A DNA stretch of 64,000 nt, taken from Caulobacteraceae bacterium (GTDB lineage Bacteria > Pseudomonadota > Alphaproteobacteria > Caulobacterales > Aquidulcibacteraceae). Both the position numbers and the translations under genes were made by a program. Of this stretch, positions 38,091-47,298 are shown in pieces (within the stretch, counting starts at the first letter, position 1; every line of letters starts with the position of its first letter). The DNA is taken from NCBI GenBank assembly GCA_009773335.1, contig WRPF01000004.1:18930-82929 (forward strand). Direction: 5' to 3'. The notes under the pieces are model-generated. The model saw only the letters and a program-made list of their open reading frames with translations. It had not been told where the DNA came from and searched no databases.

Positions 38091-39503
38091 ATGCGCAGCC
38101 GAGACTGCAAGATCGTGGCGACCCTCGGGCCGTCCAGCGACCCGCCCGAGCGGATGATGATGGTGATCGAGGCGGGCGTGGACTGCTTCCGCCTCAACTT
38201 CAGCCACGGCTCCAAGGACGAGCACGCCAAGCGCGTCGCCACGATCCGCGAAGCCGAACGCCGCATCGACACCCCCATCGCCATCATCGCTGACCTGCAG
38301 GGGCCGAAACTTCGCGTCGGCGACTTCGTCGATGGCGGCGTCACCCTGCGCTACAACGATATCGTCACGCTTGAGGCGTCACGCGAGCCGGGCGACGGGT
38401 CCATCATCCGCCTGCCGCACCCGGAAATCATCGAGACGCTTGAGGAAGGCGACATTCTCAAGCTCGACGACGGCAAGATGCAGCTCACGATCGTCGGCAA
38501 GAAGGGCAAGCAGCGCGAAGCGCGCGTCGATTTCGGCGGCGTGCTGAAGAACCGCAAGGGTGTCAACGTACCCTCGCGGCGCATTCCGATTTCCGCGCTC
38601 ACGGAGCAGGACAGGGATCACCTCGCCTTCGCGCTCGATCAGGGCGTGGACTATATCGCGCTTTCCTTCGTGCAGTCCGCCGACGACGTGCGTGAGGCGC
38701 GCGCGCTGATCGGCGACCGGGCGAAGATCATCTCCAAGATCGAGAAGCCCGCAGCGCTCGACGACCTCGGCGAGATTACGCAACTGTCGGACGCCGTCAT
38801 GGTCGCGCGCGGCGATCTCGGGGTGGAGCTTCCGCCCGAACAGGTGCCCATCGCCCAGCGCCGGATCATCCGTGTGGCGCGTATCCTCGGAAAACCCGTC
38901 ATCGTCGCCACGCACATGCTGGAATCGATGATCGACGCGCCGACGCCCACACGCGCGGAAGCCTCCGACGTCGCCACCGCCGTCTACCAGGGCGCCGACG
39001 CGGTGATGCTTTCGGCGGAGAGCGCGGTCGGGCGCCATCCCGCCAGCGCCGTCGCCATCATGGACCGCATCATCCGGGCGGTGGAAAGCGATCCCGATCA
39101 CTGGTCCAACCTCGCGCGCGACGCAGCTCGCCCCGAGCAGACCACCGCCGACGCCATCGCCCAGTCCGCGCACGCGATGGCCGAAGTGCTCGATGCAAGG
39201 AAGGTCGTCGCCTACACCGCGACGGGCTCCACGGCGCTGCGGCTTTCCCGCGAACGCCCGCGCTGCGGGATCATCGGGATGACGCCGCGCATCGAGACCG
39301 CACGTCAGCTCTGCCTCGCATGGGGCGTCACGAGCGTGGTGACGGAGGATGCATCCGACACCGAGGACATGGTGACGAAGGCGGAGGCATGCGTGCGCCG
39401 GCTCGGCGCGGCGGGAAAGGACGATCGCATCGTCATCACCGCCGGCGTGCCGTTCGGACGCCCCGGCAAGACGAACATGATCCGCATCGTGCGCCTGGAA
39501 TAG
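38091..39503 (+). CDS. pyk: Pyruvate kinase
   Basis: Last step of glycolysis: phosphoenolpyruvate and ADP to pyruvate and ATP. 470 residues. Clear motifs: KIVATLGPSS, FRLNFSHGS, ADLQGPKLRVG, the metal/substrate site IISKIEKPAALDDL, VMVARGDLGVELP, and AVMLSAESAVGRHP; the C-terminal allosteric domain ends GKTNMIRIVRLE. ATG at 38091; the upstream ribosome site is weak. A single-gene unit. Confidence 0.97.
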   Translation: MRSRDCKIVATLGPSSDPPERMMMVIEAGVDCFRLNFSHGSKDEHAKRVATIREAERRIDTPIAIIADLQGPKLRVGDFVDGGVTLRYNDIVTLEASREPGDGSIIRLPHPEIIETLEEGDILKLDDGKMQLTIVGKKGKQREARVDFGGVLKNRKGVNVPSRRIPISALTEQDRDHLAFALDQGVDYIALSFVQSADDVREARALIGDRAKIISKIEKPAALDDLGEITQLSDAVMVARGDLGVELPPEQVPIAQRRIIRVARILGKPVIVATHMLESMIDAPTPTRAEASDVATAVYQGADAVMLSAESAVGRHPASAVAIMDRIIRAVESDPDHWSNLARDAARPEQTTADAIAQSAHAMAEVLDARKVVAYTATGSTALRLSRERPRCGIIGMTPRIETARQLCLAWGVTSVVTEDASDTEDMVTKAEACVRRLGAAGKDDRIVITAGVPFGRPGKTNMIRIVRLE

Positions 39504-39571
39504 GGGCCTGTTAACGCGGGTAAACCCTACATTCAGGGTCCAATGTTAATTCCCGGCAGGCACAGTGGCAG

Positions 39572-40864
39572 ATGGTCATGATGCCATTTCCGTACCTCCG
39601 GGCGCTGCGAACCGCGCGACGTCGGCCTTCGGGCCCGCGTGGATTCTGGCGCGCCACGACCGGCAACGTGGCGCTGATCGTGGCGTTGTCGATTCCGGGA
39701 GCGGCAACACTGGCCTTCGGCGCCATTGATGTTTCCAGCATCATGGGCGACCGCGCGCGTATGCGTTCCATCGCGGAGGCCGCTGCGTTGGCGGGCGCAC
39801 GCAACCTGTCGGTCGCCATGAGCGAGAGCAACGCGCTGGAACAGGCGCGGGCGATGGCGGAGGGTGTCATCTCGGAGTGGCGCGACAGCCCTTCCCTGAC
39901 CGTAGCCGCAGAAATCACTGAGCTCCACGGCGGCGTCAAGGGAGTCACGGTTCGCCTCGACGCCGCCCGCCCTTCGCTCTTCGGCGACCTCCTGCCGCCC
40001 GGCGGCTGGCATTATTCCTCTGCGGCGACGGCCTCTTCCGTCGGCATGAAACCGCTGTGCGTACTGGCGTTCGACGACGCGATGACGAAGAACTTCCTCG
40101 TCCAGAACGCTGCAGAAATCCGCGCCCCTGAATGCCTGGTGCACTCGAACGGCGACGTGGAAGTGACCGGCGGGCGCATCGAAGCCGGCCAGACCCAGGC
40201 CGTTGGCGCCGCCACCGGCGACATCACGCCGGATGCAATCACCGATGCGCCGCCCGTCGATGACCCGTTCGCCGACATCGACATGGCGGTCTCCGGACTG
40301 CCGTGCGTCGGCAAAGGCAAGTCGCCGACCGTCGTCGCGATCACCATCGGCGTCTATACAATCAAGCCCGGCGTGCATTGCGGCGCCATCAGTGTCGGCG
40401 GCAACGCGGTCGTCACGCTGGCGCCCGGTGAACACCGGTTCACGCTGGGCTCTCTGGTGATGCGCGGCGCCGCACGTCTGCTCGGCGACGATGTCGTGCT
40501 GATCTTCGACAAGACGTGGGCCACAAAATTCAAGGAAGACTCGGTGATCAACCTCACCGGTCGACGGTCCGGCGCGCTGGCTGGATTCGTGATGATGGCC
40601 GACCGCGGGAACACCCAACGCTTCGAGATCGACAGCACGCACGTCGAGCGTCTCGACGGGGTGATCTACGTGCCGGACGCCGAACTGCTGATCGGCGGCA
40701 GAAGCGACATCGCGCGGCAATCGGACTGGACGGTCATCGTGGCCAATCAGCTCACCCTGTCCGGCAATCCGCGCCTGTATCTCAACGCCGACTACGGCGC
40801 CTCCGACATCACCGCCCCGGCGGGGGTTGGCCCGCGCCGGGACGCAGTGCGGCTGGTCGAGTAG
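39572..40864 (+). CDS. Tad-domain (TadG-like) protein
   Basis: 430 residues. A basic N-terminus and one membrane helix (TGNVALIVALSIPGAATLAF) are followed by the Tad signature: DVSSIMGDRARMRSIAEAAA then LAGARNL, as in TadE/TadG-type pseudopilin-associated proteins. The rest is extracytoplasmic, beta-rich, with CLVHSNGDVEVTGGRIEA and VHCGAISVGGNAVVTLAPGE repeats suggesting a right-handed beta structure. Probably linked to a Flp pilus encoded elsewhere. Start ATG 39572; 39581 is possible. Confidence 0.85.
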   Translation: MVMMPFPYLRALRTARRRPSGPRGFWRATTGNVALIVALSIPGAATLAFGAIDVSSIMGDRARMRSIAEAAALAGARNLSVAMSESNALEQARAMAEGVISEWRDSPSLTVAAEITELHGGVKGVTVRLDAARPSLFGDLLPPGGWHYSSAATASSVGMKPLCVLAFDDAMTKNFLVQNAAEIRAPECLVHSNGDVEVTGGRIEAGQTQAVGAATGDITPDAITDAPPVDDPFADIDMAVSGLPCVGKGKSPTVVAITIGVYTIKPGVHCGAISVGGNAVVTLAPGEHRFTLGSLVMRGAARLLGDDVVLIFDKTWATKFKEDSVINLTGRRSGALAGFVMMADRGNTQRFEIDSTHVERLDGVIYVPDAELLIGGRSDIARQSDWTVIVANQLTLSGNPRLYLNADYGASDITAPAGVGPRRDAVRLVE

Positions 40865-40943
40865 TTTTCCGTGCAGGCATGGGATCTCGTTCGCCGTCAC
40901 GCGTGCGTGACGGCGGCATGTGGCATGGCGAACCCCCGCGTTC

Positions 40944-41324
40944 TCAGCCTGACTTACGACAGGCGTCGGTGAACGCTGGCGCGATCATGCGCAGGGACGG
41001 CGGGACCGCGGCGCCCTCCATGCTGCACGGGGCGATGACGCGCACGCGTTGACGCGCGTCCCTGCCCTTGAACCGATCGTGAGCGGCGGCGCCCCGGACC
41101 GTCGCGCGCCGCAACGCCCGCTCACGCGCCCGTCCCGGCCAAAGGCGGGGTGGCGTCGCGGCTTGTGCGGATGCGGCGGACAACGGTGCGGCGGGCGCCC
41201 CGCCTCGATCGAAAACACCGAACGTCCGCACCACCGTGCAGACGAGCGAAAGGAGCCAGAGGCAAACCGCCTCGGCCCATGTCGTCGCTCGCCTTCTGTC
41301 GTGTCGTCCGGTGTTCTTCATCAT
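40944..41324 (-). CDS. Small hypothetical protein with one membrane segment (tentative)
   Basis: 126 residues, no family. A hydrophobic stretch (EAVCLWLLSLVCTVVRTF) near residue 20 is followed by an Ala/Arg-rich, basic region and a tail with two Cys (RVIAPCSMEG, AFTDACRKSG). It is the best candidate in an otherwise empty 578-base gap between the Tad gene and the XRE gene. High-GC sequence gives long chance frames, so it may not be real. Confidence 0.35.
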   Translation of the reverse strand: MMKNTGRHDRRRATTWAEAVCLWLLSLVCTVVRTFGVFDRGGAPAAPLSAASAQAATPPRLWPGRARERALRRATVRGAAAHDRFKGRDARQRVRVIAPCSMEGAAVPPSLRMIAPAFTDACRKSG

Positions 41325-41442
41325 GCGCCCTGACTAGCACGGGCGGGACGGACTTGGAATATTTTCCTATATTACGTTTTTGACAGAAATACCGCCGCCA
41401 TCCGGACGATACACGTCGCCGGCGGGGACGCCGGCGGTCCCG

Positions 41443-41685
41443 TCAATCCAGCCCGCCCTCTTCCACCGCTGGCGCTTCCGCGCCTTCCACGAAATCGAGA
41501 ATATCGCCCGGCTTGCAGTCAAGCGCGGCGCAGATGCGCGCGAGCGTGTCGAAGCGCACGCCCTTCACCTTGCCGGTGCGCAGCAGCGAGAGGTTGGCTT
41601 CGGTGATGCCGATTTCGGCGGCGAGATCCTTCGCGCGCGTCTTGCGCAGCGCAAGCATCACGTCGAGGCGAACGATGACGGGCAT
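41443..41685 (-). CDS. XRE-family HTH regulator (YozG-like)
   Basis: 80 residues, essentially one Cro/C1 HTH domain: LDVMLALRKTRAKDLAAEIG, ITEANLSLLRTGKVKGVRF, DTLARICAALDCKPGDILDF, then an acidic tail. Small regulators of this type usually pair with a membrane protein, as here: the adjacent upstream gene is a four-helix protein on the same strand with a six-base gap. Likely represses its own operon. Confidence 0.92.
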   Translation of the reverse strand: MPVIVRLDVMLALRKTRAKDLAAEIGITEANLSLLRTGKVKGVRFDTLARICAALDCKPGDILDFVEGAEAPAVEEGGLD

Positions 41686-41691
41686 CGGCGA

Positions 41692-42225
41692 CTACACGAT
41701 CTCGTCGTTTTCCCGCTTCAGCGCGGCGGCCACCTCCACCACGTTGCGCACGACGCGCGAGATGAGCGTGAGCAGAAGGCCAAGGCCCGCGAGCGCGATG
41801 TAGCCGGCGTCCCACTCCGCGCGCATGCCGACGGAGCCATCGACCCACTCCATGATGGTCGGCGCAATGAAGATGGCGAGCGCGGACGCCGACAGGAGCG
41901 CATCGCCGACGCGCCCGAGCATCTGCATCGTCGCGGGGCCCCACACCTCGCCTTTCGCAAGGCGCCCGAGATAGCTGCGCGTCTCCGCGAGGCCCCAGAT
42001 GAGCGCGATGGCCGGCGACGCCTCAAGAAGGTTTCGCGCCGACTGACGCACGGCTTCTCCCATCGAGTAGTCGGCATCGCGCGCGTTGAAGATGAGCGGC
42101 TCGACGATGCCGCTGCCGGCGAGCACCAGAAGCGCGCCGACCAGCAACGCCGTCGCCAGCGGCTCCAGCCGGCTGGCCTCCGCCGCCGCGCGGACGACCG
42201 CATCCTCCCACTTCTGCTTCTGCAT
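41692..42225 (-). CDS. DUF2975-like four-helix membrane protein
   Basis: 177 residues with hydrophobic segments near 25-45, 70-85, 105-125 and 140-160 (ATALLVGALLVLAGSGIV, ALLSASALAIFIAP, IALAGLGLLLTLISRVV). Its layout and pairing with a small XRE regulator match DUF2975 proteins. Function unknown; the pair is widespread and probably senses an envelope condition. ATG at 42225. Confidence 0.75.
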   Translation of the reverse strand: MQKQKWEDAVVRAAAEASRLEPLATALLVGALLVLAGSGIVEPLIFNARDADYSMGEAVRQSARNLLEASPAIALIWGLAETRSYLGRLAKGEVWGPATMQMLGRVGDALLSASALAIFIAPTIMEWVDGSVGMRAEWDAGYIALAGLGLLLTLISRVVRNVVEVAAALKRENDEIV

Positions 42226-42353
42226 GGACGCCCCTCAAGCTAGACGGTAACTAATTATCGTTACGCAATAATTTTGTCAAGCGCCGACCCACCTGGTTAA
42301 GGCTCCGTCAACGCCTCGGAGCATGTCATGGTGCGTCAAAGAGATTCGCACGC

Positions 42354-43619
42354 ATGCCGCTGATCACCCACGCCCTTCTCTACGCGGGCTACGCGCTTCT
42401 GGCGCTGACGACCGGGCTTGCGCTGGCGCAGGTCGGCGGGTCGACGCCGGGCGAGGCGACCATCGGCGCGCTTGCGCTGTTCTGCGCCCTCGCCATCACG
42501 CACGCCGGCCTCTCGGCGGCGCACGCGGCGGGCGCGGTGGGGCGCACCGAGAAGAAGATCAAGACCGACATGGACAAGCTGCGCGCCGCGCACCGCGAGG
42601 TCGTGGCGGAAATGGACGCCATGGGCGATCGCATCGACCGCATCGACAATGCGGTCACCGAAGTGGCGCATCGCGCCGTCGAGCCGCCGCGCGAGCCCGA
42701 GATCAAGCTCATCGACCGCATCGTCGACAAGCTCGGCCGGCAGATGGACCAGCGCATCAACGAGATCACCCGCATCGCCGGCCCCGCGCCGAGCCGCGCG
42801 CGCGGCCCCATCGACATGGTGCGCGAGGCGCTCGATGAAAACCGCGTCGAGCTGCATCTCCAGCCCATCGTCGCGCTGCCGCAGCGCAAGAGCGTGTTCT
42901 ATGAAGGCTTCACGCGCCTGAAGGACGAGAACGGACGCATCATGATGCCGGGCGATTTCATGCCCGCGGCCGAGAAGGCCGGCCTCATGCCGCTGATCGA
43001 CAACATGCTGCTGTTCCGCTGCGTGCAGATCACCAAGAAGCTCGCGCAGAAGGATCGCCGCGTGGCGATCTTCTGCAACATCACGCCACGCGCGCTGTCG
43101 GACGACGCCTTCTTCCCGCAGTTCCTCGATTTCCTGCGCGAGCATCGCGACATGGCAGGCGCGGTGATCTTCGAGCTGCCGCAGGATGCGTTCGAGGCGC
43201 GCACAAGCGTGGAGGCGCGCGCGATGGCCAAGCTCGCCGACCTCGGCTACCGCTTCTCCATCGACAAGGTCACGCGTCTCGACATCGACATCGTCGACCT
43301 GGAGCGCGCCGGCGTCCGCTACTTCAAGGTTCCCGGCAAACTGCTGATCGACGGCCTGATCCACGAAGGCGTGCGGCCGAAATCCAGCATCACCCGCGAG
43401 ATCGCCGCCAACGACGTGGCCGCGGTGTTCATCCGCTACGGCATCGACATCATCGCCGAACGCATCGAGGACGAAGCCAGCGTCGCCGACATCCTCGAAC
43501 TCGAGATCCCCTACGCCCAGGGCCACCTGTTCGGCGCGCCGCGCGCGATCAAGGAAAGCCTGATGGAGGAGACGGCGCCGCCGCCGGGGATGTTTGGCAG
43601 GGAGCGCGGGGCGGCTTAG
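42354..43619 (+). CDS. tipF: TipF-like degenerate EAL protein (flagellar c-di-GMP effector)
   Basis: 421 residues. Two membrane helices (about 5-25 and 34-55), a coiled coil at about 62-110, and an EAL domain from about 160. Catalytic positions are changed: the EAL signature reads EGF (184-186) and the DDFG motif reads SIDKV. This layout matches Caulobacter TipF, which binds c-di-GMP without hydrolysing it and recruits flagellar assembly to the new pole. ATG at 42354. It converges with the DUF262 gene (stops overlap). Assignment rests on architecture and on the degenerate motifs; another EAL protein of this type is possible. Confidence 0.75.
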   Translation: MPLITHALLYAGYALLALTTGLALAQVGGSTPGEATIGALALFCALAITHAGLSAAHAAGAVGRTEKKIKTDMDKLRAAHREVVAEMDAMGDRIDRIDNAVTEVAHRAVEPPREPEIKLIDRIVDKLGRQMDQRINEITRIAGPAPSRARGPIDMVREALDENRVELHLQPIVALPQRKSVFYEGFTRLKDENGRIMMPGDFMPAAEKAGLMPLIDNMLLFRCVQITKKLAQKDRRVAIFCNITPRALSDDAFFPQFLDFLREHRDMAGAVIFELPQDAFEARTSVEARAMAKLADLGYRFSIDKVTRLDIDIVDLERAGVRYFKVPGKLLIDGLIHEGVRPKSSITREIAANDVAAVFIRYGIDIIAERIEDEASVADILELEIPYAQGHLFGAPRAIKESLMEETAPPPGMFGRERGAA

Positions 43620-45301
43620 CTCGTGGGGCTCAAGTCCCACTCAGACGCAAACTTCGCCAGCAACATCTCTTGGCGTCGCTGAAGAACTTCTGGTGTCCAC
43701 GTCATCTCGCTCAAAACTTGGCTCGTTAATGCGAAGGGAGAGACCTCCTTCACCATGAAGTATTTTTCTTTCTTCTTAGAGAAATCGTAGTTCTGGGCCT
43801 GCGCATTCTTCTTTCTCGATAGCAGCACAAGATTTGCGACACGATGCACCCACTCATCACGGAGGCGCTTTTCTGGAAAGGCAGTGCACCAATCGCTTTC
43901 GCGTGCCGGCGACTGCGGTAGCACGTGCTCGACAGTTACCGTCTTGTGATCGTAAACGGCACCAGAATCCGCGACCATTTCGTCAAGCCGTAGAAGTACC
44001 GGCAATCGCGTACGCGGGTTTTCATAGAGCGGCCCGTCGAGTTCGGTTAGAACCGACTTCCTATCTGCATCTGACAGCGCGAGCACAGACGACAATGCCG
44101 AGGGCGCGCTTGAGCCCATAGCCTCAAATACTGCCGCGTAACGTCGGTTGCGGGCGTTCACGTCTGCGCGCGTGATGAACAAGGCATACGCTAACCGTTC
44201 TAGCTGGCGCAGAAATTCAGCGACCTCGTCGGGCTGATCCTTGTGGTCAGAAAGAAAGCGGATCGCGGGTGGCAACCAATCCGCGTTATCAAGACGCTGC
44301 AACCTCAATAACCACAGGTTCACCTCCTCCGCTCTTTTCGGAGCCAGAAACCTGCGATTGACGATAACCTCGAATGATTGAGCATATGGCGACAATGTCG
44401 AATCGATAAAGTCCTTGGGCGCCGCAAGCGGCTTCACGTACTCGCGAAACTCTTTGACCAACGACTCCTTCATTTTCTGAGGGCGGTAAATCGTCCGAAT
44501 GTGGCCGAATAACTCCGTAAATCTCTCGCGACCAAGTTGCTCCTCGATGGCTTCCCATGTCTCAGTATAATCGTCGCGGTCAGCGGCCTCGATCGCTCCG
44601 ATCACCTGCGCCTTCAAAATATCGGTCGGTGAAAGATCCAATCCCCGCGCATTCATCACGGAAAATATTCGGTACGCCGCTTCTTCATCGGAAGCAGAGA
44701 CCATAACCATATAACATCGCAGCATCAGGTACTGCGCAAATCGCTGCCGCTCTTCAGATGTCATTTCGGACAAACGGTCTCGAAGCAGAAGCGTATTCTC
44801 TGCGATACGCTTTCTAGGGTCCGAGTCACCGTAAGCTGGTGAGATGTTCAGGGTTGCACCCTGAGATTGGACGCGCATCTGAAAGAACTCAGCGTCGCGC
44901 TCGCGAGTAGTGAGCCGGTACCTGTCTTTTGTGTTGCTGAGGACGTCACCCGCCTCCCGCACACGCTTGTCAAGTTGGACCTGCAAGTTCCCTTCTGAGA
45001 GGTCGCGAAGTGTAGCCAACAAAATAGTCAAGGTGGTGAGGCGTTGCTGGCCATCTACCACCTGCGCGTCGGGGTGGTCAGGATGCTTGATCAGGACAAT
45101 AGACCCCAGAAAATACGGGTCCATCTCAGTCACCGGCGTGTTGGGCTGAGCGCTAACTGCATCCAGAATGTCTGAAATCAGTTCACCGGCCTGTTCTGTC
45201 GTCCAAGCGTAGGGCCTTTGGTACGCTGGGATTGAGAAGGCGTAACTGTCGCAAAAAACATCATTTAGTCGCTTCTCTCCCGCTTCGATTGTGTGACGCA
45301 T
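43616..45301 (-). CDS. DUF262/DUF1524 protein (GmrSD-like), lone copy
   Basis: 561 residues. DUF262 part: FSIPAYQRPYAWTTEQ, AQVVDGQQRLTTLTILL (DGQQR). DUF1524 part: TVTVEHVLPQSP, HRVANLVLLSRKKNAQAQNY, a His-Me finger nuclease. Type IV restriction enzymes of this family cut DNA with modified cytosines. It is a different subfamily from the ICE copy at 26.4 kb. Visibly more A/T-rich codons than flanking tipF and tauD-like genes suggest recent acquisition. No partner gene is adjacent. Confidence 0.88.
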   Translation of the reverse strand: MRHTIEAGEKRLNDVFCDSYAFSIPAYQRPYAWTTEQAGELISDILDAVSAQPNTPVTEMDPYFLGSIVLIKHPDHPDAQVVDGQQRLTTLTILLATLRDLSEGNLQVQLDKRVREAGDVLSNTKDRYRLTTRERDAEFFQMRVQSQGATLNISPAYGDSDPRKRIAENTLLLRDRLSEMTSEERQRFAQYLMLRCYMVMVSASDEEAAYRIFSVMNARGLDLSPTDILKAQVIGAIEAADRDDYTETWEAIEEQLGRERFTELFGHIRTIYRPQKMKESLVKEFREYVKPLAAPKDFIDSTLSPYAQSFEVIVNRRFLAPKRAEEVNLWLLRLQRLDNADWLPPAIRFLSDHKDQPDEVAEFLRQLERLAYALFITRADVNARNRRYAAVFEAMGSSAPSALSSVLALSDADRKSVLTELDGPLYENPRTRLPVLLRLDEMVADSGAVYDHKTVTVEHVLPQSPARESDWCTAFPEKRLRDEWVHRVANLVLLSRKKNAQAQNYDFSKKKEKYFMVKEVSPFALTSQVLSEMTWTPEVLQRRQEMLLAKFASEWDLSPTS

Positions 45302-45356
45302 TGCAACCTCCCACCCAACTCAACGTCTTTTCAACTGATCCGCCAGGCCATTCAAC

Positions 45357-46184
45357 TCACCCCGCCACCGTCGTCCTGTGCAGCACCCTTGCGTACCCCT
45401 CATACCCGCCCGTCGCACGATGCAGCAAACACCGGTTGTCCCACATCACCAGCATGTCGGGCGCCCACACGTGGCGGTACTGGAAGCGCTCCTCCACCTG
45501 ATGCTGGAAGAGTTCGACGAGGAAGGTCCAGCCGGCGTCCTCGTCCATGTCGACGACGCCGCAGGTGTAGCCGGGATTGACGAAGAGCGCCTTCCGGCCC
45601 GTCTCGGGATGCACGCGCACCATCGGCTGCGCGCGGCGCTTTCTCGCCTCGACGCTCGGGCGGATGCTCATCGAACGACCTTTGTCGTTCTCCCCGTACA
45701 TGCCGTCCGGCGCGTAGCCGCGCGCGGCGGAGTGCCAGGCCTGCATCGTGTCGATGCGCACTTTCGTGGCGTCGGGCAGCGCGTCGTACGCCGCGTACTG
45801 GTTGGCGAACAACGTATCACCGCCCACAGGCGGAATGACGCGGCCGTGCAGCACGGTGGCTGACGGCGGATTGTCGAGAAAGCTCCAGTCGGAGTGCCAG
45901 TTCTCGGCGAACAGCGGCGACGTTTCATCCGCCTCGCGCTTCACGGCGAGGATGTGCTTGCGGCCGGGGATCGGCGCGATGAACGGGTCCTCGCCGAAAT
46001 TGCCGAAGCCTCTTGAGAAACGCTCAAGACCGTCGTCGTCGAGACCCGCATCCGGAAACGCGAGCACCTGATGGTCGAGCCACGCCGCGCGGATCGCCGC
46101 GATCGTCGCCGCATCCAGCGGCCCCGTGAGGTCCACGCCCGTGACCGTCGCCCCGCACGCCTGACCGCTTGGCTCCACGCGCAT
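45357..46184 (-). CDS. TauD/TfdA-family Fe(II)/2-oxoglutarate dioxygenase
   Basis: 275 residues. N-terminal GATVTGVDLTGPLDAATIAA is typical; the iron ligands are His and Asp in ENWHSDWSF and the distal His in CLLHRATGGY, with a 2-oxoglutarate-binding Arg shortly after (YARVLHRTT). Family members hydroxylate sulfonates, chlorophenoxyacids or carnitine precursors; the substrate cannot be chosen from sequence. Single gene. Confidence 0.92.
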   Translation of the reverse strand: MRVEPSGQACGATVTGVDLTGPLDAATIAAIRAAWLDHQVLAFPDAGLDDDGLERFSRGFGNFGEDPFIAPIPGRKHILAVKREADETSPLFAENWHSDWSFLDNPPSATVLHGRVIPPVGGDTLFANQYAAYDALPDATKVRIDTMQAWHSAARGYAPDGMYGENDKGRSMSIRPSVEARKRRAQPMVRVHPETGRKALFVNPGYTCGVVDMDEDAGWTFLVELFQHQVEERFQYRHVWAPDMLVMWDNRCLLHRATGGYEGYARVLHRTTVAG

Positions 46185-46252
46185 GAACGCCTCCTCCGTT
46201 TTTTATTGCGCCGATCCTGCGCCCGCCGCACGCGCTGCGCTAGAGTGCGCCG

Positions 46253-46657
46253 ATGTTCGCCCTCTCGCCCGACCTCACCCGCAGCGCGACCGCCTTTCTC
46301 GACCTGCCGCTGTGCAGCGTCCTGCTCAAGGAGGACGCGCGCTGGCCGTGGCTGCTGCTCGTGCCGCGCGTGGCGGGCGCGAGCGAGATCACTGACCTCG
46401 ATGAACGCGACGCCACGCAGCTGATGGGCGAGATCCGCGCCGCCGCGCGCGCTGTCGCCGCAGAGCCGGGCGTGACGCGCACGAATGTCGGCGCGCTCGG
46501 CAACATCGCGCCGCAGCTTCACGTGCACGTGATCGGTCGCTGGCCGGGCGACGCCGCGTGGCCGGGACCCGTCTGGGGCGTGGAGGGAAAGGTCGCTTAC
46601 ACGGAGCCGGCGCGCGCTGCGCTCATCGCGCGACTTGCGGCGGCACTGGCGCGATGA
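46253..46657 (+). CDS. HIT-family nucleotide hydrolase
   Basis: 134 residues. The histidine triad reads QLHVHVIGRWPGD near residue 85, after NVGALGNIAP. HIT proteins hydrolyse or transfer nucleoside monophosphates (Ap4A, AMP-lysine). ATG at 46253. The neighbour on the opposite strand starts its stop 10 bases after this stop. Confidence 0.92.
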   Translation: MFALSPDLTRSATAFLDLPLCSVLLKEDARWPWLLLVPRVAGASEITDLDERDATQLMGEIRAAARAVAAEPGVTRTNVGALGNIAPQLHVHVIGRWPGDAAWPGPVWGVEGKVAYTEPARAALIARLAAALAR

Positions 46658-46667
46658 AACCACCGCG

Positions 46668-47207
46668 TCAGCCGCCGGGCGGATCCTCGCTGAGGATCTT
46701 GAGATCGCCCATGGTCATGAACACAACCGGGCCCTCGGTGGGGCCGCGGTAGGCGCCCTGCGCCGCGTTGACCTTCATCGCCACAGCGGTGAGCCGCCAC
46801 GCCTCCGCCTCGCTCACCCGCACCTGTCGGGCGGTGAGATCGCGCACGTCATGGGCGTCGCCGAACCAGCGCGTGCGTTCCGCATCCGCCCGGCAGCGCG
46901 TGTGCACGCTCGGGTGATCCCAGCCCCACGTGAACATCTCGTTCTTCGGGTTCCACGAGCCGATGATCTGCACCGGCGCGCGCACCAGCGCGCCGTCAGC
47001 GCGCTGGAACTCGATAAGCCCGGCGTCCTGATTCACATGCCACGTGGCGTCGGTGAGTTTCAGCCGGCGCGCCATCTCGCCCTGGCGAATCCGCAGATCG
47101 GCCCAAGCCTGCGCCCAGTAGAGATCAACGTCGACCTGCTCGCCGCCCCACGGCGACAGGACTCCGCTTGTGTCTTTTCCGGGCATGAGGCGCCGCATCC
47201 AGCGCAT
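46668..47207 (-). CDS. DUF6882-like protein
   Basis: 179 residues. Segments WAQAWADLRIRQGEMARRL, IIGSWNPKNEMFTWGWDHPS and GAYRGPTEGPVVFMTMGDLK match a family of unknown function (DUF6882). No signal peptide, membrane segment or catalytic motif is visible. ATG at 47207. Not obviously linked to its neighbours. Confidence 0.75.
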   Translation of the reverse strand: MRWMRRLMPGKDTSGVLSPWGGEQVDVDLYWAQAWADLRIRQGEMARRLKLTDATWHVNQDAGLIEFQRADGALVRAPVQIIGSWNPKNEMFTWGWDHPSVHTRCRADAERTRWFGDAHDVRDLTARQVRVSEAEAWRLTAVAMKVNAAQGAYRGPTEGPVVFMTMGDLKILSEDPPGG

Positions 47208-47298
47208 GAACTCACCTCTGCTTTCCCTCGTGACGCATGATCAACGCGGTGAATAAACCAGTTCGCGCAGGAGGTGAACCGGGAGAACGCGCCCGTCT

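Noticed and set aside
42354..43619. Active c-di-GMP phosphodiesterase
   Set aside because: The EAL and DDFG motifs are replaced, so hydrolysis is unlikely.
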